Positions 57,139 to 64,000 of a DNA stretch of 64,000 bases are shown here, one piece after another. Numbering within the stretch: the first letter of the stretch is position 1; every line of letters starts with the position of its first letter. The stretch comes from Xiphydria camelus (lineage: Eukaryota; Arthropoda; Insecta; Hymenoptera; Xiphydriidae), in the NCBI GenBank assembly GCA_963678675.1, contig OY783192.1, positions 21,137,174 through 21,201,173 of the forward strand, in the 5' to 3' direction. The notes below the pieces were generated by a model that was given only the letters and a program-made list of their open reading frames with translations, did not search any database and was not told the origin of the DNA. The translations under genes and the position numbers were made by a program.

Positions 57139-58764
57139 ATGGAAGCAAATAACAAAACACGGTGTAAAGTGAAGGAGGAAGAAGTGGTGGGTGATGAGAG
57201 GGCGGAAAAGGTGAAGGAGGTGGAAGCTGGGAGTAAAACCCAGGATACGGAGAATGGCCGCGTCACCGTTGAGGAGGACGCGGGCCTTGTGGTGGACACG
57301 GAGGAAAGGGCAGGACGGGGGCCGCGTTGCGAGGAGGGAACGCCGGTCCCCGCCCATCTGGGGTCGGAGGCGCGGTCCATGGCCTCCCAGGAGACCGTGT
57401 TGGCCCCGTGGAACGAGGCGGGAGCTCGTAGCTCGCCGCTGGGGGGGATGGAGGAAGGAGAGACCAACCGGACTCCTCCTCCCGAAATAAGGGTGGAACC
57501 CGCTGAGGGGCGGACGGGGAGTGGTGAGGTATTGCTGGACGGGCCAGTGATCCCTGACCGCGGTCGGGTGGATCCCGAAATTGGAGATAGTGATGGGGGG
57601 TCGGTCCATATGGAGATCACCCCCGACCTGGGAGGTCTCCATCTGATACACGATGGAAGGGACGAGTGCTCCTCTGACTCCGCGGACTACGAGCCGGTTA
57701 AGCCTGCCCGGGGGACCCTGAAGAGGAAAATCGCGGCCCGGAAAATCCCCTCAACGACAGAGGAGGATTCCGACGAGGGTGGCGCGGCTGCAGAGGGAGT
57801 AGTCAAGACCAGAGGGGCCAAGGCGGCGGCCAAGGGAAAGGGGCGCCCGGTAGAGGTACTGGGGCCCAAGCGTGGGACGGAGAGAACATCCGTCAGAGGG
57901 GGTAAAGCCTTGGGGCTTGCGGGCAAAGAGGCGCGGGGCTTCGACCATGCCGAGCTCGAGAGCCTTGAGCATATGGAGGCGACGGCCATCGGCGAAACGA
58001 TGGAAGTATGGCTCGAGGAGGTTGAAGACTGCCGTTTCCGCAGCACGAATCTCAGTGGCCGCCTCAGTGGAGTAATGAGGAGCAGGCTGAACCTGCTCCT
58101 GGAGGGGGCCAGACTCCTCGTGAGGAAGGCGGCCGACGGGGGGGATCCGGGATATCTCAGAATGAGGATCGCGGAGCTGACCCGGTTGGCCAAGGAGAAG
58201 GATGAGGAGATTGGCCGCCTTCGGGAGGAAGTGGGTAGACACACCCAAAGCACCCGGGGGCCATCAGGGAAGATAACGCTGCCGCCGAGCAAGCAGAGAA
58301 GATTGACAACAGTGGCGGAGGCCGGAGCGGAGGGGGAGGGCGGAACCTTCCTGCCCCTCTTCGACAAGAAGGTAGAAGCCGGGACAACAACCGGGAAAGT
58401 GGGGCGAGTGGGCCAGAGTAGCCCTGGCCCAGTGTTCTCGCCCGGGGTGCCGGCGCGTTTCAGGTTTGGAACCCCGGAGGGGGGAGGGGGGTTGCTCCTG
58501 CCTACCCCGCTCCCGGAGGCGAGTCGGCCCCCCCTTGGAGGGCGTGACCGTGGCCGTGGGGTTGGCGACTCCCTGCGGCCCTCTCTCCCTCCGCGACCGC
58601 CGAAGGGGGCGGAGGAGAGGGAGAGCATAGATGCCATCAGCAGGCAAATGGAGGAACTCTCCGAGAAACGGAGGGCGTTGGTGCAAAAAGTCAATAGCGG
58701 CATGGACCCCCTAGCGGGGGGGGGGCCGCTGCGGGGGCCAGCCGGCCTTCTGTCGGGACGGTAA
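57139..58764 (+). CDS. R1-clade ORF1, N-terminal part (541 aa)
   Basis: ATG 57139 opens a charged, low-complexity gag-like protein. An acidic/basic N-terminus is followed by a helical, Leu- and Arg-rich stretch (about residues 270-380) and a Gly/Pro-rich tail. It ends at TAA 58762-58764, overlapping the next ATG as TAATG. Translation upstream in the next ORF's frame is open back to the 10-G run at 58716-58725, so this stop probably results from a one-base change in that run and the original ORF1 was one protein of about 890 residues. Alternatively, TAATG could allow coupled re-initiation as described for SART1. Role by family: RNA binding and particle formation. Confidence 0.8.
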   Translation: MEANNKTRCKVKEEEVVGDERAEKVKEVEAGSKTQDTENGRVTVEEDAGLVVDTEERAGRGPRCEEGTPVPAHLGSEARSMASQETVLAPWNEAGARSSPLGGMEEGETNRTPPPEIRVEPAEGRTGSGEVLLDGPVIPDRGRVDPEIGDSDGGSVHMEITPDLGGLHLIHDGRDECSSDSADYEPVKPARGTLKRKIAARKIPSTTEEDSDEGGAAAEGVVKTRGAKAAAKGKGRPVEVLGPKRGTERTSVRGGKALGLAGKEARGFDHAELESLEHMEATAIGETMEVWLEEVEDCRFRSTNLSGRLSGVMRSRLNLLLEGARLLVRKAADGGDPGYLRMRIAELTRLAKEKDEEIGRLREEVGRHTQSTRGPSGKITLPPSKQRRLTTVAEAGAEGEGGTFLPLFDKKVEAGTTTGKVGRVGQSSPGPVFSPGVPARFRFGTPEGGGGLLLPTPLPEASRPPLGGRDRGRGVGDSLRPSLPPRPPKGAEERESIDAISRQMEELSEKRRALVQKVNSGMDPLAGGGPLRGPAGLLSGR

Positions 58765-59807
58765 TGGTGGCGGGACCGTCGCGCCCGCGTGTGGTGGAGG
58801 ACAGGATACTCGAGAATCCTTTCCAGCTCAAGGGACGGGAGGCGGAGTTCCCCCCGCTGCGGCGCCAGGAACCTCGGGTTCCCCCAGAAAATCGAGACGG
58901 CGCCTGGCAAGTTGTGGGACCTCCCCGCGAAAGAAAGAAGAAAAGGAAAAAGAAAAGTAAGGCGGGAGAGCCGACGGCGACGGAGGCCGTGCGGCCTGTG
59001 CAGGGACAGGGACAGGTAACGGCTGCTCCCCCCCCGGAAAGGAGAAGGAAGATACCCAGGACGGCGGCAGTGACAATCTCTGTGGCCCAGGGGGGGCCAC
59101 AGAAGGATGTCATCCTTAAAGAGCTGAAGGGGAAGATCTCGCTTGAAGAGCTCGGGATAAGCGACCCGAGAATGGTTGAAACGGTCACTGGGGCAATGCT
59201 GCTCAAGATCCCTGGGGAAGGTGCTAGAGAGAAAGCCAAAATACTGGCAGGAAAGATGCAGGAGGTACTACAAGACAGAGCAAAGGTCTCAACCCCGACC
59301 AAGACGGGGGAGGTGCGCCTGTTCGGCCTCGACGCCTCCACATCGGCGAATGAGGTGGCCACCGCACTGGCAACGGTCGGGGAATGTGGACAAGAGGAGG
59401 TAAGCGTGGGTCGGATCAGGGAAATGAAGAGAGGTATGCGCTCGGTCTGGGCAAGGATGCCCCTCGAGGCGGCGGTCAGAGTTAGCGCGGCCAAGACCGT
59501 GAGAATCGGGTGGACGCTGGTCAGGGTTGAGCTGCTAGAGGAGAGGCCGCTCCAGTGTTACCGATGCTGGGAGTTCGGACATGCCCGGCGGAAGTGCAAC
59601 AGTGGCGTGGACAGGTCGGGGGCCTGCTTCGGGTGCCGGGAGGCTGGACATGCCACCAGGGACTGTGAGGCGAGGCCCAAGTGCGTACTCTGCCAGAGCG
59701 CCGGGAGGGGGTTCAACCACCGAATGGGAGGAGTTTCGTGTGGGGCGGTCCCCCCAAAGGGGAACCAGGGTCGGAGGCCTGTAGCGGGTGAGGCCAATAA
59801 TGGCTAA
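58764..59807 (+). CDS. R1-clade ORF1, C-terminal part with three zinc knuckles (347 aa)
   Basis: Opens at the TAATG overlap. Residues about 100-250 resemble the conserved gag domain (RLFGLDASTSANEVATAL, then RMPLEAAVRV). From residue 265 come CYRCWEFGHARRKC and CFGCREAGHATRDC, then CVLC with a downstream His and Cys, which is the CCHC triplet typical of R1- and Jockey-type ORF1 proteins. The stop at 59805-59807 overlaps the ORF2 start. By family it binds the element RNA. Confidence 0.88.
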   Translation: MVAGPSRPRVVEDRILENPFQLKGREAEFPPLRRQEPRVPPENRDGAWQVVGPPRERKKKRKKKSKAGEPTATEAVRPVQGQGQVTAAPPPERRRKIPRTAAVTISVAQGGPQKDVILKELKGKISLEELGISDPRMVETVTGAMLLKIPGEGAREKAKILAGKMQEVLQDRAKVSTPTKTGEVRLFGLDASTSANEVATALATVGECGQEEVSVGRIREMKRGMRSVWARMPLEAAVRVSAAKTVRIGWTLVRVELLEERPLQCYRCWEFGHARRKCNSGVDRSGACFGCREAGHATRDCEARPKCVLCQSAGRGFNHRMGGVSCGAVPPKGNQGRRPVAGEANNG

Positions 59808-62061
59808 GTTCCTACAGGTAAACCTGAACCGCAGCTCGGGTGCGCAGGACTTGTGCACCCAGTACATGGTAGAGTGGGGCATGGACGTGGTGATTATCTC
59901 CGAGCCGCATGGGATCCCTCAGTCTCCCCTGTGGCTCGGAGAACGCACGGGGCTGGCAGCGATCGCGTGGAACCGGGCCTCGGACCTTCCGGTGGTCCTG
60001 CACCGCCGCGGGCGCGGGTTCGTGATCGCAAAAAGGGGAGGGATTGGCATAGTGTCATGTTACCTCTCCCCCAACATAGCGATGGGAGATTACGTGCGGG
60101 CGCTGGACGAGTTGAGGGACGCCCTCCGCCAGCTGGACGGATTACCCGTGATTGTGGCCGGGGATTTCAACGGCCGCTCGCGAAGCTGGGGATGCTCCGA
60201 CACTAACTCTCGTGGGGAGCATCTGGCGGACCTGATGGAGGAGCTGGACCTGCGGCTGCTGAACAGCGGGAACGTGCCGACCTGCGTAAGACCGGCGGGC
60301 ACGTCGGTCGTGGACCTGACATGGGCCACCCCGGGGCTCGCCGGGAGCGTGGAGGACTGGAGATTAATGGGGGAGGGAATGTTGGAATCGCTGTCCGACC
60401 ACAGGTATATTGCCTTCACGGTCGAGCCGGCAAGGCATGAGGGAGGCGCCCCAGTGGCCGGCGGAGTCCCGAAGGAAAGCCTCGGGCCCAGATGGTCCAG
60501 GGCGTCCTTCAGTGGGGAAAGGTTCCGGGCGGCCCTGACAGTGAGGGCTTGGGGGGCCCGATGGCTTGACGAGGGGATAGACAGAGCTGAGGAGGTGAAC
60601 GCCAGGGCCAAAAAATTGGTCAGGGCTGTCACGGAGGCCTGTGATGTGGCGGCGTCCCGGGTGGGAAACTGCGGAAGAAAGAGGACGTACTGGTGGAACC
60701 AACGGCTGGCGGACCTACGGCGGGGCTGCATCGCGGCCAGGAGAAGGGTCACCAGATACAGGCGCAGGGCGAACGGAGAGGCAGAGGTGATGACCGGACT
60801 GGTCCAGAACCTAAGAGAGGCTCGCGGCTGTCTCCGGGCGGAGATACGCCGGGCCCGGGCGCTCGCATGGGAAGAAATAGTTAATGAGTTGGAAAGGGAC
60901 CCCTGGGGCAGGGCATACCTGGTGGCACTCCGTAGGCTTCGGGGATCGTCGCCCTCTGCTACGGAGACGACCCCATTGGCTGAGATTTGGGAGGTCCTCA
61001 GCAGACTTTTCCCGCAGGGACGCCCGATATCGGCGAGGATCAGCGCGGGTACCCCGGCCCCGTTGCCGGAAGTGCCTGGGGAGAGACAGGTGTCGCCTGT
61101 GGAGGCTAAGGTCCGTATGGAGAAGAGGAAGAAGGGACGCACTGCGCCTGGGCCGGATGGCATCCGTGCCCGTTGGTGGAGTGCCGTGACTGACGAGGTC
61201 TGGGAGTACCTGGCCGCCCTCTATGAGGACTGCCTGACGAGGGGCCGGTTCCCGGACATCTGGAAGCTGGCGAACCTGGTGCTCATCCCGAAAGGAACGG
61301 AACAGCCAGAACCTGGAGCGGAGAAGAAATTCCGCCCCATATACCTCATCGATGATGTGGGCAAGGGACTGGAGCGCGTGATGGTGGACCGACTCACGGA
61401 GGCAATGGGCCGGAACCCTGGGGGCGGGCTGGCGGATGCGCAGTACGGCTTCCGGGCGAAGAGGTCCACCATAGACGCAATGATGCGGGTGAGGGAGTTT
61501 GTGGAGACTGCCGGGGACGAGGGATGCGTTGTGGTGGCCACTAGTGTGGACATCACAAACGCGTTCAACTCGATACCTTGGGATGGGATCCTGGCGCAGT
61601 TGCGAAGGAAGGCGGTCCCGCAGTACTTGGTCTCCTTAGTGGAGGACTACCTGCGAGACAGGAGGGTAAGGTTCCGGGGTGAGGACGGAAAGGTCTACCA
61701 CAAAGAAGTTAGGGCGGGGGTACCGCAGGGGTCGGTCCTGGGCCCCCTGCTCTGGAACGTAGCCTTCGACTATGTCCTAGGAGTGGGGGTGAGACCGGGC
61801 TGCGCTGTCATTGCATACGCGGATGACACGGTGGTCCTCTGCAAGGGAAGGAGCACCAGGCGCGCCACAGCACTGGCAACGGAGCAGGTGGGGGCGGTGG
61901 TGTTCAGGATACGAGAGCTCGGATTGGAGGTGTCTGCCAGCAAGACGTCAGCGATGGCCTTCGGTAGAAAGAACCTGATTGAGGGGGGGGGGGGTGGTTC
62001 TGGTGGGGGGGGAGGCGGTGGAGGTTCGACCGATTCTCAAATACCTGGGAGTTGTGTTTGA
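59800..62061 (+). CDS. R1-clade ORF2: endonuclease and reverse transcriptase (main part)
   Basis: ATG at 59800 overlaps the ORF1 stop by eight bases (ATGGCTAA). The N-terminus is an AP-type endonuclease: LQVNLNRS, VIISEPHG, GDFNGRSRSWG and a terminal SDHRY. The reverse transcriptase follows with GPDGIRARWW, FRPIYLIDDVGKGLERVM, YGFRAKRSTIDAM, the catalytic VDITNAFNSIPW, GVPQGSVLGPLLWN and AYADDTVVLC (near residue 673). The frame then enters the 12-G run at 61983-61994 and becomes a short Gly-rich artefact ending at 62061. The true continuation is the next frame. Confidence 0.93.
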   Translation: MAKFLQVNLNRSSGAQDLCTQYMVEWGMDVVIISEPHGIPQSPLWLGERTGLAAIAWNRASDLPVVLHRRGRGFVIAKRGGIGIVSCYLSPNIAMGDYVRALDELRDALRQLDGLPVIVAGDFNGRSRSWGCSDTNSRGEHLADLMEELDLRLLNSGNVPTCVRPAGTSVVDLTWATPGLAGSVEDWRLMGEGMLESLSDHRYIAFTVEPARHEGGAPVAGGVPKESLGPRWSRASFSGERFRAALTVRAWGARWLDEGIDRAEEVNARAKKLVRAVTEACDVAASRVGNCGRKRTYWWNQRLADLRRGCIAARRRVTRYRRRANGEAEVMTGLVQNLREARGCLRAEIRRARALAWEEIVNELERDPWGRAYLVALRRLRGSSPSATETTPLAEIWEVLSRLFPQGRPISARISAGTPAPLPEVPGERQVSPVEAKVRMEKRKKGRTAPGPDGIRARWWSAVTDEVWEYLAALYEDCLTRGRFPDIWKLANLVLIPKGTEQPEPGAEKKFRPIYLIDDVGKGLERVMVDRLTEAMGRNPGGGLADAQYGFRAKRSTIDAMMRVREFVETAGDEGCVVVATSVDITNAFNSIPWDGILAQLRRKAVPQYLVSLVEDYLRDRRVRFRGEDGKVYHKEVRAGVPQGSVLGPLLWNVAFDYVLGVGVRPGCAVIAYADDTVVLCKGRSTRRATALATEQVGAVVFRIRELGLEVSASKTSAMAFGRKNLIEGGGGGSGGGGGGGGSTDSQIPGSCV

Positions 62062-62926
62062 CTATGCACTTTCCTTCCGGAACCACTTCGCGGCGACGGA
62101 GGAAAAGACCGCGGCGGTGGTCCGCGCGCTATGGCGGATACTGCCCAATATGAAGGGGCCGGGAGAAGCCAAGCGCCGGCTATATGAGGCGATGGTCAAC
62201 GCGGTGATGCTCTACGGAGCCCCGGTTTGGAGTCACCGTCTGGCCCTCAAAAGCTACCGAGGGCCCTTGCTGGCGATACAGAGAAGAATGGCCATCCGCA
62301 CAATTCGCGGATACAGGACGATCTCGTTGGAGGCTGCGCTCGTGTTGGCGAGGATCATCCCGGTACACGTTTTGGCCGAGAGGTTCCGGCGCACATACGA
62401 GCGCGTCAAGTTCCTCCGGGAGCGGGGAGAGGACAATCCGGACAACCTGCGCGAGGTCTGGATGAGTTCCAAAAGGATGGCCATGGAACAGTGGAGAATC
62501 TCGTTGCGGGCGGATGGACTTCCGGGACAGAGGGTCAGGAGTGCCGTACTACCCGTATTCGATGAATGGATGAGCCGGAAGAGGGGCCAACTGAGCTACC
62601 ACATGACCCAGCTGCTGAGCGGGCATGGGTGCTTTGGGGAATTCCTGCACAAGATCAGGAAAGAGGAGACCCCGGGGTGCCATCACTGCAATGAGGAGAT
62701 GGACACAACGGAGCACACCATGAGGGAGTGCCCCGCCTGGGATGGGGAAAGGGCTGACCTCATGAGGGAGGCTGGACAAGACCTGACGTGGGAGGCGCTC
62801 ATGCCTCTCATGCTCGGGAGAGATGAGGTCTGGAATGCGGTGGCGCTGTTCGCCACCAGGGTCCTGACCAGGAAAGAGGTGGCGGAAAGGGAGAGGGAGG
62901 CTGCGGGGCGTGGTGGATGGCGGTAG
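61995..62926 (+). CDS. R1-clade ORF2, C-terminal continuation after a frameshift
   Basis: In the frame shifted at the 12-G run, LKYLGVVFDYALSFRNHF continues the reverse-transcriptase thumb region. A conserved helical part follows (LYEAMVNAVMLYGAPVW), then the C-terminal knuckle CHHCNEEMDTTEHTMREC (CX2C...H...C). The stop is at 62924-62926. With one base fewer in the G run, ORF2 would be one protein of about 1,040 residues, normal for R1-clade elements. Confidence 0.85.
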
Positions 62927-63560
62927 GCCCCATCCCCGCGGCCCCTCCCACCATGGAAAAGGGAGAGAGAGGAGAGGAGGAGGGGGGCCTGGCGAGCCTT
63001 CGGCTTGCCTTGCCCCCCCATTGCCCGTTAAATAGGGCCATAGGACACCCCGGGGCGCGACGATAGGGTCGTGCCCAGGTACCAAAGGGGTGGAGAGAGT
63101 GGCAGTACAAGACTGCAGACCAGGTGCAGAACTTCTAGTCAAACTAGTCAAACTATTATTAATTCATATACTTATTTATTCAATTACTTATTTATTTGTC
63201 GATCTATTTACACATCATTTATACTAAGTGTCGATCTATTTACATATTTATTTATTTATTTACCTATTCATCGAAATGCACCTGAAGACCGGGAGATAGT
63301 GGCTTGGAGAGAGAGGGTGAATAGCCCAACCCAGGGGGGAGGTCATGAAGTATTTAGCCTAAGTGGTGAATAGTACCGTGAGCTCCCCCTGATATGGGAG
63401 AGGCAGGATGGGGGTTTTAGTGGGTAGGGGGTCCCCCGCATTGCACCGCAGGCAAAACACACTGCGGCGGGGGTTCTCGAGTCCCACACTACCTGGGCTC
63501 AGCCGGCCCGGGTGTGCGTAAAAAGCATTTTGTCCTCCTTAAAAAAAAAAAAAAAAAAAA
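62927..63560 (+). other. R1-clade 3' UTR and poly(A) tail
   Basis: Non-coding. It includes TATTTATT-rich short repeats (63170-63270) and ends in ATTTTGTCCTCCTT followed by 20 A. A minus-strand open frame here is a shadow. Confidence 0.85.
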
Positions 63561-63830
63561 GGCTAGGGTCCCCAGGTGGGAGTGGGGGTAGCCGGGGGTG
63601 GGGTAAGGTTAGGCTAGCAATGGCGGCGCTCTAGGAGTGGGGTAAGGCTAAGGTCCCCAGGTGGGAGTGGGGGTAACCGGGGGTGGGGGTAAGGTTAGGC
63701 TACCAATGGCGGCACTCCGGGGGTGGGGGTAAGGTTAGGCTAGCAATGGCGGCACTCAGAGTGTGAGGGTAAGGCTAGGGTCCCTAGGAGGGAGTGGGGA
63801 TAAGTTTAGGGTCCCCAGGGTGGCCCAGAA
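63561..63830. repeat. GC-rich minisatellite, right part
   Basis: Resumes with the duplicated GGCTAGGGTCCCC (63561-63573). Units head at 63605, 63691 (86 bp) and 63731 (a shortened 40-bp unit). It degenerates by about 63830. Confidence 0.93.
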
Positions 63831-64000
63831 CCCGCTTAGCTTAACTACTATTGCTTCTTTCAACTTTATCTAAAATTTGTGTCCTTATACTTTCTTCTCT
63901 AACCTTTTTAAACTTGACTACATTGTAAGCCACAACATTTACTTTCTTTTTTTAATGTGAATAAACAATTTTGATAAACGTATAACACTTTCTATAATTT
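63831..64000. other. Unassigned right edge
   Basis: AT-rich, with an AATAAA at about 63959-63964 that could be a poly(A) signal of a truncated upstream or flanking transcript. No gene can be called. Confidence 0.3.

Larger units (their letters stand above)
56770..63560 (+). mobile_element. R1-clade non-LTR retrotransposon, near full length
   Basis: The 6.79 kb insertion is flanked by the 13-bp duplication GGCTAGGGTCCCC (56757-56769 and 63561-63573) and ends in 20 A (63541-63560). Order: GC-rich structured 5' UTR (56770-57138), gag-like ORF1 in two overlapping frames, ORF2 with apurinic-type endonuclease and reverse transcriptase, and a 0.6 kb 3' UTR. This is the R1/TRAS/Waldo arrangement. 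Both coding interruptions fall in G runs (58716-58725 and 61983-61994). The clean duplication and tail indicate recent insertion. Confidence 0.9.

Noticed and set aside
57687..58910. 407-codon minus-strand ORF opposite R1 ORF1
   Set aside because: High GC keeps the antisense frame open; composition is Pro/Ser/Arg-rich and unrelated to any family.
60090..61163. 357-codon minus-strand ORF opposite R1 ORF2
   Set aside because: Antisense shadow of the endonuclease/reverse transcriptase frame.

Overview
This 64 kb window looks like intergenic, transposon-packed DNA from an animal nuclear genome, most probably an insect. That is an inference from the element mix: an R1-clade non-LTR retrotransposon, a Penelope-like element, Tc1/mariner, pogo, P-element-like and DDE/SWIM transposases, TTAA-ended and 'ACAGGGTG'-ended foldback elements, and a transposon carrying a protein-primed DNA polymerase. 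I found no convincing host gene, tRNA, rRNA or CRISPR array. The background is AT-rich. Two segments (about 49.5-56.5 kb and 56.8-63.5 kb) are strikingly GC-rich and hold the best-preserved coding sequences.

Layout. 0-11.5 kb holds fragments: a minus-strand gag-like fragment at the left edge, a head-to-head Tc1 palindrome nested inside an older inverted repeat, a TTAA-type MITE, a nearly perfect 559-bp foldback element, a degenerate intron-containing P-element/THAP9-like transposase on the minus strand, a 1.7 kb inverted-repeat element, and a 30-bp minisatellite that would read as a decapeptide repeat. 11.5-31 kb is a mosaic of four recurring modules (called A, P, E and D-C-B here) in alternating orientation. 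They build nested palindromes, the largest about 8.5 kb across with its centre near 21.64 kb. Module E carries the helix-turn-helix part of a mariner-like transposase. 31-39.8 kb is a series of inverted-repeat elements without visible genes. 39.9-45.1 kb holds a pogo transposase C-terminus followed by a complete 4.45 kb element with 860-bp terminal inverted repeats and a frameshifted DDE_4/SWIM transposase. 46.8-47.6 kb is the 3' end of a Penelope-like element: a GIY-YIG endonuclease followed by a hammerhead-ribozyme-like motif. 48.0-49.5 kb is the 5' half of a pogo element, preceded by a heat-shock-like promoter.

49.5-56.45 kb is the most unusual unit: about 6.9 kb bounded by 0.5-0.6 kb terminal inverted repeats. 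It encodes a roughly 1,250-codon protein-primed family B DNA polymerase with an embedded HNH/endonuclease VII-like motif, plus a small broken downstream gene. CRE-like TGACGTCA sites and 25-bp palindromic tandem repeats lie near its ends. It resembles a stripped-down Polinton/Maverick, but no integrase, ATPase, protease or capsid gene is visible. The polymerase frame is open throughout except for three in-frame stops.

56.77-63.56 kb is an almost intact R1-clade retrotransposon inserted into an 87-bp GC-rich minisatellite. It has a 13-bp target-site duplication and a poly(A) tail. Both of its reading-frame breaks coincide with G homopolymers.
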